Positions 40,411 to 49,194 of a stretch of DNA of 49,241 nucleotides are shown one piece after another. The position numbers and the translations under genes were made by a program. The notes under the pieces are model-generated. The model was not told the origin of the DNA, did not search any database, and saw only the letters and a list, made by a program, of their open reading frames with translations. Origin of the DNA: an uncultured Oscillospiraceae bacterium (lineage in GTDB: Bacteria > Bacillota > Clostridia > Oscillospirales > Acutalibacteraceae); contig UQFL01000007.1 of NCBI GenBank assembly GCA_900540305.1, positions 1-49,241 of the forward strand, written 5' to 3'. Position 1 is the first letter of the stretch; each line of letters begins with the position of its first letter.

Positions 40411-40478
40411 TCCTGTCAGTTCGCAAAATCCTGACCAGTTTCGCTTTGCGAAGCTTCTAAAAACAAAACTAAGGAGAA
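40411..40478 (+). promoter_or_regulatory. Probable preQ1 riboswitch in the queT leader
   Basis: The leader holds GTCAG (40415-40419) pairing with CTGAC (40431-40435). The loop TTCGCAAA (40420-40427) is complementary to the downstream TTTGCGAA (40445-40452), giving a pseudoknot; TTCGC-TTT-GCGAA is a competing hairpin. It ends in an A-rich stretch and ACTAAGGAG, in which the Shine-Dalgarno of queT is embedded, as in preQ1-sensing RNAs that hide the ribosome site. The class is uncertain (type I or III is likely). Assignment rests on structure plus the gene it controls. Confidence 0.6.
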
Positions 40479-40487
40479 AATTGAATT

Positions 40488-41024
40488 ATGAAAAACAAAA
40501 AGGTAATGTTTATTGTGCAAACTGCGCTTATTGCTGCAATGTATGCCGCACTTACATATGCGCAGAACTTCCTGCTTCCAGGTACAACTTCTGCCGCTGT
40601 GCAGTTTAGAGTGTCTGAAGCGCTTAATATTCTTGCGCTGTTTACACCTGCCGCAATTCCGGGGCTTACAATCGGCTGCGTTCTTTCCAATATCTATAAT
40701 ATCGGGGCAGGACTTCCGCTTGATATGATATTCGGCTCGCTTGCCACTCTCGGCGCAACGCTTTGCATTTATTTTTTAAGAAATGTAAAGATAAAGAATT
40801 ATCCTTTCCTTGCAATGCTTATGCCTGCTTTATGGAACGGCGTTGTAATCGGCTGGGAAATTGAAGTGTTCTTTATTGAGGGCGATTTCAAATTTACAAG
40901 CTTCCTCATTCAGGGCGGTCTTGTTGCTCTCGGTGAACTCGGTGTAATGCTTGTTCTCGGCACAATTCTTTATTATGTTATTACAAAACGAGGACTTGAT
41001 AAGCGCCTTTTTGTAAAAGGCTGA
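40488..41024 (+). CDS. queT: Queuosine precursor transporter QueT
   Basis: A 178-residue membrane protein, the substrate-binding (S) component of an energy-coupling-factor transporter that imports queuosine precursors. About five to six hydrophobic segments are seen, with family stretches ALTYAQNFLLPGTTSAAVQF, RVSEALNILALFTPAAIPG and GCVLSNIYNIGAGLPLD. The shared ECF module genes are elsewhere. ATG 40488 follows AAGGAG inside the riboswitch end, so control of translation by preQ1 is likely. Single-gene unit closed by the hairpin at 41091-41122. Confidence 0.93.
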   Translation: MKNKKVMFIVQTALIAAMYAALTYAQNFLLPGTTSAAVQFRVSEALNILALFTPAAIPGLTIGCVLSNIYNIGAGLPLDMIFGSLATLGATLCIYFLRNVKIKNYPFLAMLMPALWNGVVIGWEIEVFFIEGDFKFTSFLIQGGLVALGELGVMLVLGTILYYVITKRGLDKRLFVKG

Positions 41025-41090
41025 TATATTTGTAAGGCAAAGACGATTTTGCAAATCATTTGATTTTCTTTGCCTGTATATATAAAACAC

Positions 41091-41122
41091 AGACCTGCTG
41101 TCTTATGACGGCAGGTCTTTTT
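41091..41122 (+). terminator. Terminator of queT
   Basis: AGACCTGCTGTC pairs with GACGGCAGGTCT around loop TTAT (41091-41118), followed by a T run. A weaker pairing AGGCAAAG/CTTTGCCT precedes it. Confidence 0.88.
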
Positions 41123-41148
41123 TGTGTCATTATTAAAATAAATTCTAT

Positions 41149-41517
41149 TTAAAAAATATTAGCCAAATTAACTTTAGAAACCTCTTTAATTTGTTCTATT
41201 TCGCTTTTTGCTTCAACAAGTTTTTCATCTGCACTGTCTATATCCGTTTTTATAACCTCTTCAAGTTCTCCCATTGAAATATCTGCCCCCTGAATTATTG
41301 AATGGTCTGTTATATAAGATGCCTTTTTGTAGTAATTATCCCATTCCTTTATAGCCTCGTTGCAGTACTTTTCTTTTTCGCTTTCGTCAGTTGCAGAAAT
41401 TGCGCTGTCTATTGATTTTATTATTTCACCGCAGCTTGATTTAACTATATACTGCTCCGCAATGCAGATGCTCAGCGCCATAACAAGAAATACTGCGGAA
41501 AACCATAATCGTTTCAT
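41149..41517 (-). CDS. DUF4363-family protein
   Basis: A 122-residue protein with one N-terminal membrane segment (LWFSAVFLVMALSICIAEQY) and an extracytoplasmic helical domain (SSCGEIIKSIDSAISATDES, IKEWDNYYKKASYITDHS, MGELEEVIKTDIDSADEKLV), matching DUF4363 of sporulating clostridia. It starts one base after the DUF421 gene, so the two are one operon, transcribed away from the gerKABC operon. Function is unknown; DUF421/DUF4363 pairs usually go with spore membrane functions. Confidence 0.85.
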   Translation of the reverse strand: MKRLWFSAVFLVMALSICIAEQYIVKSSCGEIIKSIDSAISATDESEKEKYCNEAIKEWDNYYKKASYITDHSIIQGADISMGELEEVIKTDIDSADEKLVEAKSEIEQIKEVSKVNLANIF

Positions 41518-41518
41518 T

Positions 41519-42193
41519 TTATTTACCTCTTTTTGGAATTATAAAAATTTTACCGTTGTCATCTATTGTCAAAAGCATAATTTCAGAAATTTTTTTGCCG
41601 CTGTCTGTTACAAGCAGTTCTATTTCACTGTTTCTCACAATGTTTTGACCAAAGTATTCATCAACAGGCTTTCCGTCAACAACTACTGCAACGGGCGTTG
41701 CGTTTTCGTCAACAGACAGCTTAAGCTGTTTTGGTGTAACAGGACTTTCCTCTGCTTTTTGCAAAACGGATATTGTTCCGTTCGGTTCCACGATTGCGTC
41801 CTGAATAGTAGATAAATCAAAATATCCTTTTTGTCTTACAGCGTCAACAAGGTCGTCAACTGTAAATCTAAGCCTTTTCATCTGCTTTTCGTCAAGTTTT
41901 CCGTTTCGTATAACAAAAAGCGGCTTTCCTTGAATCAGATTTCTGAAATGAATACTTTTCATTGATAATGCAGAGGCGAGTATTTCCATTGAAACAAAAA
42001 TCAAAATAGGCACAAACATATTAAGCAGCGGCATTGAATTGTCCTGCAAAGGAATAATCGCTACCTGAGAAACGAGTATTGTTATAACAAGCTCGTGCGG
42101 AGTAAGTTCGCCGATTTGTCTTTTTCCCATAATTCTCAAGGCTAATATTACGGCAATGTAAATAATTACTGCTCTGATAAAAATTACACTCAT
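41519..42193 (-). CDS. DUF421 (YetF-like) membrane protein
   Basis: A 224-residue protein with three N-terminal membrane segments (AVIIYIAVILALRIMGKRQI, LVITILVSQVAIIPL, FVPILIFVSMEILASALS) and a cytoplasmic DUF421 domain (IQGKPLFVIRNGKLDEKQMK, DLVDAVRQKGYFDLSTIQDA, GTISVLQKAEESPVT). Related Bacillus proteins sit in the inner spore membrane and affect germination and resistance. Placement divergent from gerKABC supports a spore role, which is inference. Confidence 0.88.
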   Translation of the reverse strand: MSVIFIRAVIIYIAVILALRIMGKRQIGELTPHELVITILVSQVAIIPLQDNSMPLLNMFVPILIFVSMEILASALSMKSIHFRNLIQGKPLFVIRNGKLDEKQMKRLRFTVDDLVDAVRQKGYFDLSTIQDAIVEPNGTISVLQKAEESPVTPKQLKLSVDENATPVAVVVDGKPVDEYFGQNIVRNSEIELLVTDSGKKISEIMLLTIDDNGKIFIIPKRGK

Positions 42194-42265
42194 TTATATC
42201 ACCACAAGTATTTTTTGCATAACTTTTCAATTTATTGAAAAAATATTGAAAGAAATATTTGTGCG

Positions 42266-43726
42266 GTGATTAATGTGGAAAAGATTTTTTCATCAGTAAT
42301 TGATAATAAAAATAAATTAAACAGCGAATATCAGGATTGCTCCGATTTTCTGCTTAGGGAATGTAAAATCGGAAACACAAACTGCATTGTTTGCGTGCTT
42401 GACGGAATGATAAGCTCGCTTCAGCTTTCAGAGATGATAATGAGCCCCGCACTCAATTTTAATGGGAAATGCGAAACTCCTACAGAACTTTTTGAAACTC
42501 TTAAATTAAGGGTTATTAATTCTCTAGAAATGAGTGAGGCAGAGAATTTTGATGATGTTTATTTCTATCTTTCATCAGGCTTTGCGGCAATGTTTGTTGA
42601 CGGCGTTTCAAAGTGCCTTGTTATGGGAATACAGGGATTTGTCAAAAGAGCAGTTATGGAGCCCACAAACGAGGCAAATATCAAGGGCGCAAAAGAATGC
42701 TTTACCGAAACTTTAAACGATAACAAGGCAACTCTTCACCGACGGATAAAAACTCCCGATTTGAAAATGAAACAGATGAAAGTCGGCGGCAACGCTAAAA
42801 CTTCCGTTGCAGTCTGTTATATTAAAGGCGTTGCGGATATGCGTATAGTGTCGGAAGTTGAGCGCAGAATTTTAACCGCCCCGATAAAAAATCTCTGCGA
42901 TTTCGGAGAGATTTCATCCTTTCTTGATACCGATATAAAATCATATTTTACGGCAACGGGTAATACTGAAAGACCTGATACATTCTGCTCAAAACTTATG
43001 GAGGGCAGGGTCGGGGTCCTTGTTGACGGCTCGCCTTATGCAATATATGTGCCGTACCTTTTTTCTGATTCTTTTACTACGCCCGATGATTATAACAACC
43101 GCCCATTTTACGCAACCCTCAATAGGGTGCTTAAATATTTTTCTTTTGTTATCTCAATAGTTTTACCCGGCTTTTATGTTGCGACGGGAACTTTTCATCA
43201 GGAACTTATTCCAACCTCGCTTATGTATACAATCGCCGCCGCTGAGGCTACAACGCCGTTTTCTCTTATGCAGGAGGCTATTATGGTGCTCGTCCTGTAT
43301 GAAATTATGAGAGAAGCGGGACTGCGACTTCCTAAATCAATAGGGCACGCCGTGTCGATTATCGGCGCGCTTGTAATAGGCGATGCTGTTGTAAATGCAG
43401 GGCTTGTAGGTGCGCCTATGCTTGTTGTTGTGGCGGTAACGGCAATTTCCTCTTATGTAATATATCCGCTTTATGAAAGCATTTCAGTTTTGAGAATAGT
43501 TTTTATTCTCCTTGGCGGTTTTACAGGTATCTATGGTATCGTTCTTGGTCTTTGCGCGCTGTGCGTAAATATAACCGCTATAAACCCATACGGCGTGCCT
43601 TATTCTTCTCCCATTTCTCCGCTCACAAGAAAAAGCCTAGGCGATGTTTTTTACAGGGAGGACTGGAGAAAACTTGTAAAAAGAAATTTCAAAATTCAGG
43701 ATGTTAGAGGTGCTGATATTGACTGA
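42266..43726 (+). CDS. gerKA: Spore germination protein GerKA-like (A subunit)
   Basis: A 486-residue GerA-family protein of the inner spore membrane, part of a nutrient germinant receptor that releases cations. Seen: N-terminal soluble domain (NTNCIVCVLDGMISSLQLSE, KTPDLKMKQMKVGGNAKTSV, RRILTAPIKNLCDFGEIS, RVGVLVDGSPYAIYVPYLFS), then membrane segments (KYFSFVISIVLPGFYVATGT, LVLYEIMREAGLRLPKSIG, SVLRIVFILLGGFTGIYGIV). The start is GTG 42266 or GTG 42275; neither has a strong ribosome site. It overlaps the next gene. Confidence 0.9.
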   Translation: MINVEKIFSSVIDNKNKLNSEYQDCSDFLLRECKIGNTNCIVCVLDGMISSLQLSEMIMSPALNFNGKCETPTELFETLKLRVINSLEMSEAENFDDVYFYLSSGFAAMFVDGVSKCLVMGIQGFVKRAVMEPTNEANIKGAKECFTETLNDNKATLHRRIKTPDLKMKQMKVGGNAKTSVAVCYIKGVADMRIVSEVERRILTAPIKNLCDFGEISSFLDTDIKSYFTATGNTERPDTFCSKLMEGRVGVLVDGSPYAIYVPYLFSDSFTTPDDYNNRPFYATLNRVLKYFSFVISIVLPGFYVATGTFHQELIPTSLMYTIAAAEATTPFSLMQEAIMVLVLYEIMREAGLRLPKSIGHAVSIIGALVIGDAVVNAGLVGAPMLVVVAVTAISSYVIYPLYESISVLRIVFILLGGFTGIYGIVLGLCALCVNITAINPYGVPYSSPISPLTRKSLGDVFYREDWRKLVKRNFKIQDVRGADID

Positions 43727-44801
43727 ATATAAAAGAAATATGATTGCTCCGCTCAATCTTTTTCTGCTTCTTTTTGTAAGCCGAACATTGATAGGCTTTA
43801 CCGTCAGCAGTGCCGTTTTGAAAAGCGGCTACACATTTGACCTGGTTTTCAGTACTCTTGCCGCTTTGGCTATCGTGTGTGTTGTTTCAATTCCCGCAGT
43901 AAAGCTTTCTGTTTCGGGCAACGGTTTGCTTGAAAATAAGTTTTTGAGCGTTTTGTATGCCGTTTACTTCGTGTATTCAGGAGCGATAAATATAAGTAAA
44001 TTTGCTCTTTTTTCATCAACAGAACTTAACCAAAATGCTAAAATGATGTTTTTTGCAGGCTTTATGATTTTAGTTTGCACCTATGCTTCGTCACTTGGAA
44101 CAGAGGCAATTTCACGCTTTGGTTCAATGGTGTTTGTAATAATCCTTATCGGAGTGCTCGGAGTTATGATTGCAGGAGCAGGCGAGTTCTCAACATTAAA
44201 CCTCTTTCCGCTTGTTCAAAATAGCCGGGATGCTTTTTTGAGCAATATTCTTTTTTCCGTTACAAGCACAAATGAAATAGTTCTTTTAATCGGCTTGTCT
44301 CCTAAAATAAACGGAAATATAATAAAACCTTTTTATTCCGCCCTCGCGCTTTCCTATGTCGCCGGTATTGTGCTTATAATTTTTGCAATTGGCGTTTTGG
44401 GAGATACTGCGTCGCTTTCCGCTTATCCTCTGTTTGAGGTGTCCCAGCTTTCAAAGCTTAATACGGGTGAAAGACTTGAAGCCGTGTTTACCGCTTTCTG
44501 GATTTTTGCGGTATTTCTTAAAATTTCTCTGTTTCTTTCCTGTGCGTCATCCTGCGTTGAAAAGACTGGACTTTTAAACTTGAATTTGGTTAAAAAACTC
44601 TCCAAAGATGCAAAAAGACACACGGTGTCCTCGGTTGTGTGCGGAGTTGCAATGTTTTTGATTTCGTGGGCTATTCTGTATGGAACGGCATTTGAAAAAG
44701 CGGAGAATATGCTTGTCTATATTCCGTTTGTTGTTTTTGCATTTATAATTCCGCTCGGCTATCTGTTGTTTGGGGGTAAAAAGAAAAATGAAAATAGTTA
44801 A
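43719..44801 (+). CDS. gerKB: Spore germination permease GerKB-like (B subunit)
   Basis: About 360 residues with ten or so membrane segments, of the amino-acid-permease-like GerB family that binds germinants. Seen: NMIAPLNLFLLLFVSRTLIG, ALAIVCVVSIPAVKLS, FPLVQNSRDAFLSNILFS, SLFLSCASSCVEKTGLLN. TTG 43719 is preferred because GAGGTG lies six bases ahead and it overlaps the gerKA stop; ATG 43701 is the longer alternative. It overlaps gerKC as well, so the three are translated together. Confidence 0.85.
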   Translation: MTEYKRNMIAPLNLFLLLFVSRTLIGFTVSSAVLKSGYTFDLVFSTLAALAIVCVVSIPAVKLSVSGNGLLENKFLSVLYAVYFVYSGAINISKFALFSSTELNQNAKMMFFAGFMILVCTYASSLGTEAISRFGSMVFVIILIGVLGVMIAGAGEFSTLNLFPLVQNSRDAFLSNILFSVTSTNEIVLLIGLSPKINGNIIKPFYSALALSYVAGIVLIIFAIGVLGDTASLSAYPLFEVSQLSKLNTGERLEAVFTAFWIFAVFLKISLFLSCASSCVEKTGLLNLNLVKKLSKDAKRHTVSSVVCGVAMFLISWAILYGTAFEKAENMLVYIPFVVFAFIIPLGYLLFGGKKKNENS

Positions 44802-45909
44802 ATTTGCCGCTCTTGCGCTTATATTTGTACTCCTTGCAACAAGCTTTACAGGCGGTGAAAACTTAAAAGATATGAGCGTGGCAGAGGGTATGGGACTTGA
44901 TTATTCGGACAACTCTGTCAGCGTGACTGTGCAGACGCTTAACCTTGCAAAAGGGGGAAACGGTGCGGACGCACTTTCGGGAAATATTACAATGAACACG
45001 ACTGGGGAGGGTGAAAATATATCCTCCGCAGTTCAAAATATCTCAGAAAGCCTTTCAAAAAAACTGTTTTTCGGTCAAAACAGAATACTTGTAATCGGTA
45101 TGGAAATGGCTCAAGATCATCTGCATAAAAGCTTTGATTATCTTTTGAGAAGCACTGATTCAAGACCCGATGTCGCAGTCTGTATTGCTCAGGATAAAGC
45201 CGCAGATATTCTAAACAGCACTCAAAACGATGCGCTTGTACCCGCTCAGGCTATTGCGTCCCTGCTTGGAGAAGGTGAGGAAAACGGCTTTGGCGTGTAT
45301 GTAACGGCAAGCGAAATGCTAAATCTTTATACGGATAAGACTTCCGATATTTACCTTCCAATTTTGTCCGCCGATGATAAAAGTGTCAGCGTTTCGGGAA
45401 TTGCGCTTTTCAACGGAGAAAAGTTTGTAGGGATACTTCCCAACGCAGATATAATGGGCTTTTTGTTTCTTAAAGATGAAATAGAGTCAGGCTCATTTGT
45501 GTTTGATACTGAAGACTACGGTAAAACAAGCGTCGGAATAATAAGCTCGTCTACAAAAACTTCGTCAGAACTTAAAGACGGAAAGGTTCATTTTAAAGTT
45601 GAAATAAAAGCCTCGCTTATGCTCAATGAAATTGAAAGCGGCATAACCGAATCTCTTACAAAACAGGACATTGAGGCACTCACAAAAGCCTGCGAAAAAG
45701 AAATTGCCAGAAAGTGTACTGATTCTTTTAATTTCTGCACACGCTCGTCCAGCGATTGTCTGCGTATAGGAGAAAATCTTTCTCGAAACAGCAACTCGGA
45801 TTATAAGAGCGTTTTGGATAATTGGGACGAATATCTCAAAAACAGTGTTATTGATATAAAATGTGAATGTGTATTCAAAAAGATAAACGAAAATTCAAGC
45901 GGAAATTAA
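44788..45909 (+). CDS. gerKC: Ger(x)C-family germination protein lacking the lipobox cysteine (C subunit)
   Basis: A 373-residue protein, C subunit of the germinant receptor. Start ATG 44788 (GGGGGT ahead, inside gerKB). After the leader (VKFAALALIFVLLATSF) the usual L-x-G-C-W-D-x-R-E-L segment is replaced by TGGENLKDMSVAEGMGLDYS, with no cysteine. The rest matches the family: ISESLSKKLFFGQNRILVIG, RPDVAVCIAQDKAADIL, GIALFNGEKFVGILPNAD and a C-terminal domain with LTKACEKEIARKCTDSF. Known GerC proteins are lipoproteins anchored by that cysteine, so here anchoring must differ, for example by an uncleaved leader. Confidence 0.88.
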   Translation: MKIVKFAALALIFVLLATSFTGGENLKDMSVAEGMGLDYSDNSVSVTVQTLNLAKGGNGADALSGNITMNTTGEGENISSAVQNISESLSKKLFFGQNRILVIGMEMAQDHLHKSFDYLLRSTDSRPDVAVCIAQDKAADILNSTQNDALVPAQAIASLLGEGEENGFGVYVTASEMLNLYTDKTSDIYLPILSADDKSVSVSGIALFNGEKFVGILPNADIMGFLFLKDEIESGSFVFDTEDYGKTSVGIISSSTKTSSELKDGKVHFKVEIKASLMLNEIESGITESLTKQDIEALTKACEKEIARKCTDSFNFCTRSSSDCLRIGENLSRNSNSDYKSVLDNWDEYLKNSVIDIKCECVFKKINENSSGN

Positions 45910-45916
45910 GACTTTC

Positions 45917-46135
45917 TTATTCCGCTTCTTCGTCCTGCTGTATTTCTGTTTCCGATTGCTCATCGGCTGTGTTTTGAGAGGTGCTTTCAGTTTCAGATGT
46001 GTTTTCATTATCCTGTGAAAAAATAGTTACAAGTTCGTTAGTATTGTTCTCTTTTTTGTCAACTGCAAGCGCCGAAGCAGGCACTGCAAGTGTTAATATG
46101 TACAAAATACAAAAGATAACAGAAGCCTTTTTCAT
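45917..46135 (-). CDS. Small secreted acidic protein
   Basis: A 72-residue protein. Signal peptide in residues 1-24 (ASVIFCILYILTLAVPASAL), mature part only about 48 residues, strongly acidic and rich in Ser, Thr, Asn and Glu (SETESTSQNTADEQSETEIQ). AAGGAGGCGAG precedes the ATG on the minus strand. It lies between gerKC (convergent, 7 bases apart) and the divergent citrate synthase gene. No family is recognised. Confidence 0.65.
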   Translation of the reverse strand: MKKASVIFCILYILTLAVPASALAVDKKENNTNELVTIFSQDNENTSETESTSQNTADEQSETEIQQDEEAE

Positions 46136-46147
46136 AATCTCGCCTCC

Positions 46148-46177
46148 TTGACTTCATATTATATTTTATAGTATAAT
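46148..46177 (+). promoter_or_regulatory. Promoter of citrate synthase gene
   Basis: TTGACT (46148-46153), 18-bp spacer, TATAAT (46172-46177). Confidence 0.75.
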
Positions 46178-46226
46178 AGCAACTAGTGCTTTACAGCAAA
46201 ATACACTGTGGTTAGGAGAGATGGTT

Positions 46227-47594
46227 ATGTCATCAAAATATATTTCCCCCATTTCAATGGAAGCTATTTCAAAATTATGCGGTGAGCTTCAAAAAAATAA
46301 CTCCATCAGACCAAGTGATTTTACAAGATACCATGTAAAAAGGGGTTTGCGAAATGAGGACGGCACCGGTGTTATGGCCGGTTTGACCCGTATTTGTTCT
46401 GTTGAGGGTTATTATATCCTTGATGGAGAAAAAATTGCCAAAGAGGGCAAACTCTCTTACAGAGGCTATGATATTAACGACATAGTAGGAAGCTGTGTTG
46501 CGGAAAACCGTTTTGGATTTGAAGAGGTTGTATGGCTTCTTCTTTTCGGCGACCTCCCGACAGAACAGCAGTTAAATTCACTTTATGAGGTTATTGACGC
46601 GTGCCGTTTTCTTCCCGATGATTTCGTTGAAGATATGATTATGAAAAATCCGTCAAAGGATATTATGAATAAACTTGCACGCTGCATTCTCGGCTTGTAT
46701 TCATATGACGAAAACCCCGATGATATTTCAGTACAGAATGTTCTTCGTCAGAGCTTGCAGCTTATTGCGCAGTTCCCGTCTATAATGACTGCCGCTTATC
46801 AGGTTAAAAGGCGTTCATTCTACGGAAAATCAATGTATCTTCATCCTATTAAGAAGGGACTTTCTACCGCTGAATATATTCTCCGTCAGACAAGATGCGA
46901 TAAGGTTTATTCAGACGAAGAGGCAAAGCTTCTTGATATTATGCTTATGCTTCACGCAGACCACGGCGGCGGTAATAACTCAACATTTTCAACCCGTGTT
47001 CTCACTTCAAGCGGAACAGATACATATTCAGCTATTGCGGCGGGTATCGGCTCTCTTAAAGGTCCCCGTCACGGCGGCGCGAATGTGAAAACAACAAATA
47101 TGATGTATGACATTATGGCTAATGTTGCCGATCCTACCGACTCTGCTCAGGTTAAGGATTATCTTGTTAAAATCCTCAATAAGGAAGCAGGCGACGGCCT
47201 CGGACTTATTTACGGTATGGGTCACGCTGTTTATACTGTTTCAGACCCGAGAGCTGTAATTCTTAAAAACAGCGCGCGTGAACTTGCATACCAAGCAGGT
47301 TTTGAAAAAGAATTCAAAACGCTTGAAAATGTTGAGCTTGTCACTCCCGAACTTCTTCATGAAGTTAAAGGCGATAACAAAGAGGTATGTGCAAATGTTG
47401 ACCTTTATTCAGGTCTTTGCTATAAGGTTCTTGGTATACCTGAAGACCTTTTCACTCCTCTTTTTGCAGGTGCAAGAATTGTAGGCTGGTGCGCTCACAG
47501 ACTTGAAGAACTTACATCAAGCAAAAGAATTATACGCCCTGCTTACAAGAGTGTTTCACAAAGAAGGGACTATACCCCTCTTGAAAAACGCTGA
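46227..47594 (+). CDS. gltA: Citrate synthase
   Basis: Condenses oxaloacetate and acetyl-CoA to citrate, at the head of the oxidative branch that leads to glutamate in anaerobes. A 455-residue protein from ATG 46227 (AGGAGAG seven bases ahead; ATG 46221 would sit directly on it). Seen: GLTRICSVEGYYILDGEKI, KLSYRGYDI, the catalytic His in LHADHGGGNNSTFSTR, GIGSLKGPRHGGAN, the second His in YGMGHAVYTVSDPRA and the catalytic Asp in NVDLYSGLCYK. The N-terminal 60-residue extension (PISMEAISKLCGELQKNNSI) is common in clostridial members. It is monocistronic or coupled with the next gene, one base downstream. Confidence 0.94.
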   Translation: MSSKYISPISMEAISKLCGELQKNNSIRPSDFTRYHVKRGLRNEDGTGVMAGLTRICSVEGYYILDGEKIAKEGKLSYRGYDINDIVGSCVAENRFGFEEVVWLLLFGDLPTEQQLNSLYEVIDACRFLPDDFVEDMIMKNPSKDIMNKLARCILGLYSYDENPDDISVQNVLRQSLQLIAQFPSIMTAAYQVKRRSFYGKSMYLHPIKKGLSTAEYILRQTRCDKVYSDEEAKLLDIMLMLHADHGGGNNSTFSTRVLTSSGTDTYSAIAAGIGSLKGPRHGGANVKTTNMMYDIMANVADPTDSAQVKDYLVKILNKEAGDGLGLIYGMGHAVYTVSDPRAVILKNSARELAYQAGFEKEFKTLENVELVTPELLHEVKGDNKEVCANVDLYSGLCYKVLGIPEDLFTPLFAGARIVGWCAHRLEELTSSKRIIRPAYKSVSQRRDYTPLEKR

Positions 47595-47595
47595 T

Positions 47596-48429
47596 ATGAT
47601 TCCTAATAAAAACAAATCTGCTGCGGCGCTCTATTTGTCCTTCCTGTTTTCACTGGGAGCGGCATTTGTGCGCTGCATTCAGCTTTTAATGTATACAAAT
47701 CCCGATACGGGAATTGTAATTGACGGTGCTGAAAATACTGTTGCTCTGTTTTATATATTTACTGCGCTTTCCGCCGTTTTGCTCGGGGCGTTTGTTTTTG
47801 CGTCAAAAAGCAGTTTTGAATGTCCCATTCAGATAAAGGACAGCAAAGGGCTTTCCTTGTGCTCGTGTTTGGCGGCGGCAGGTATGTTTTATGATTTTGT
47901 TCATCAGTGCGTAAGATGTTATCTGTATGTGTCTGCTAATTCTTATATAGCAGTAAACAGGCTATTGCCAATGATATTTTCAGCGGTATTTGCGCTTTTG
48001 AGCGCTGTATTTTTTATTTTTACCGCTCTGTCAGTAAAATCTACAAGATATGATTTTAGCAGGCTTTGGTTTTTTAAAATAACGCCTGTTTTATGGTCTC
48101 TTGTTAATCTGCTCATTCTGCTTACAGATTATGATGACGATATCTTAGCGGTAGATACGCTTTTAAAATATTCGGCGTTTATTTTGGCGTTGGTTTTCTT
48201 TGTGCTTTTTGCCCTTACGGCAGAAAGCGAAAAAGCAAACGGCAGCCTTACCGTTTTTTTCGGCTTCTTGTATTCCGGTATTTCATTCTCTCTTTCATTC
48301 GGCAGAATGGTGTGCTTTATAATTGGGCAAGATATAGTTTCGGCTGATTTTTCATCCCCGGCGTTTATGTTTACGGGCTTGTTTGCTTTTGCATTCTCAT
48401 TTAGTATTTGCCTGAGGAAGAGGGTTTGA
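47596..48429 (+). CDS. Polytopic membrane protein of unknown function
   Basis: A 277-residue integral membrane protein with about seven to eight hydrophobic segments, for example SAAALYLSFLFSLGAAFVRC, VALFYIFTALSAVLLGAFVF, LLPMIFSAVFALLSAVFFIF and FMFTGLFAFAFSFSIC. No conserved motif is recognisable. ATG 47596 directly follows the citrate synthase stop, suggesting coupling; the open frame reaches further back, but that part is the shadow of citrate synthase. Its stop lies just before the AEC permease start. Confidence 0.75.
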   Translation: MIPNKNKSAAALYLSFLFSLGAAFVRCIQLLMYTNPDTGIVIDGAENTVALFYIFTALSAVLLGAFVFASKSSFECPIQIKDSKGLSLCSCLAAAGMFYDFVHQCVRCYLYVSANSYIAVNRLLPMIFSAVFALLSAVFFIFTALSVKSTRYDFSRLWFFKITPVLWSLVNLLILLTDYDDDILAVDTLLKYSAFILALVFFVLFALTAESEKANGSLTVFFGFLYSGISFSLSFGRMVCFIIGQDIVSADFSSPAFMFTGLFAFAFSFSICLRKRV

Positions 48430-48431
48430 TT

Positions 48432-49194
48432 TTGTTTCTTGAAAATTTAAAGACTATTGCTATACAGGTTTTTTGTCTTTATATTATAGCGGGCATCGGG
48501 TTTATTACGGATAAAAAAGGTCTGTTTAACAGAAACGATGCTAAAAAAGTTATAGACCTGTTGTTTAATATAGTTCTTCCTATTGCGGTTATTTCAAGCT
48601 TTTCTAAAATTGAATATACTGCCGAACATGTTAGAGGACTTTTGATAGCAGTTGTGTGCTCAGTGGCTACGCATTTGTTTGCAATGGCATTGTCAGCATT
48701 GACTTTCAGAAAACGCAAAAGCAATCTTGAAAAAGGACTTTACCATTATGCGGCAGTGTTTTCTAATACCGCATTTCTCGGTCTTCCTCTTGCGCAAAGC
48801 GTAATAGGGGACGAGGGCGTTTTTTACTGCTCCGTATATATAGGCGTGTTTAATATATTCGCATTTACTTACGGAATTTATGAGATAAGCGGAAAGAAAG
48901 CAAAGCTTGATATCAAACAAATTCTTATCAATCCCGGTACTGTTTCGGTAATTATCGGCGTTCCGCTGTTTCTTCTTCAAGTTGATTTGCCGTATTTTAT
49001 AAGCTATCCTATGGAACTTGTTTCTCAAATCAACTCACCGCTTGCAATGATTGTTTTCGGAACATTTCTTGCAAATTCTAATTTTAAAAATATATTTATT
49101 AAAAAGGAAATTTATTTCATTTCTGTATTAAGGCTTATAGTAATTCCACTAATTATGATGTTCTTGTTCAGGCTGTTTTCCGTTGACGGAAACC
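48432..49194 (+). CDS. AEC-family transporter, 3' end cut by the contig end
   Basis: The first 254 residues of an auxin-efflux-carrier-type permease. Start TTG 48432 is chosen because GAAGAGGG lies seven bases ahead; TTG 48426 is too close. Seen: the paired five-helix pattern with AGIGFITDKKGLFNRNDAKK, LFNIVLPIAVISSFSK, HYAAVFSNTAFLGLPLAQSV and INPGTVSVIIGVPLFL, typical of AEC proteins that move malate or other small acids. The frame continues into the adapter, giving an artificial SYTHLRAHET tail. About 50 residues are missing. Confidence 0.88.
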
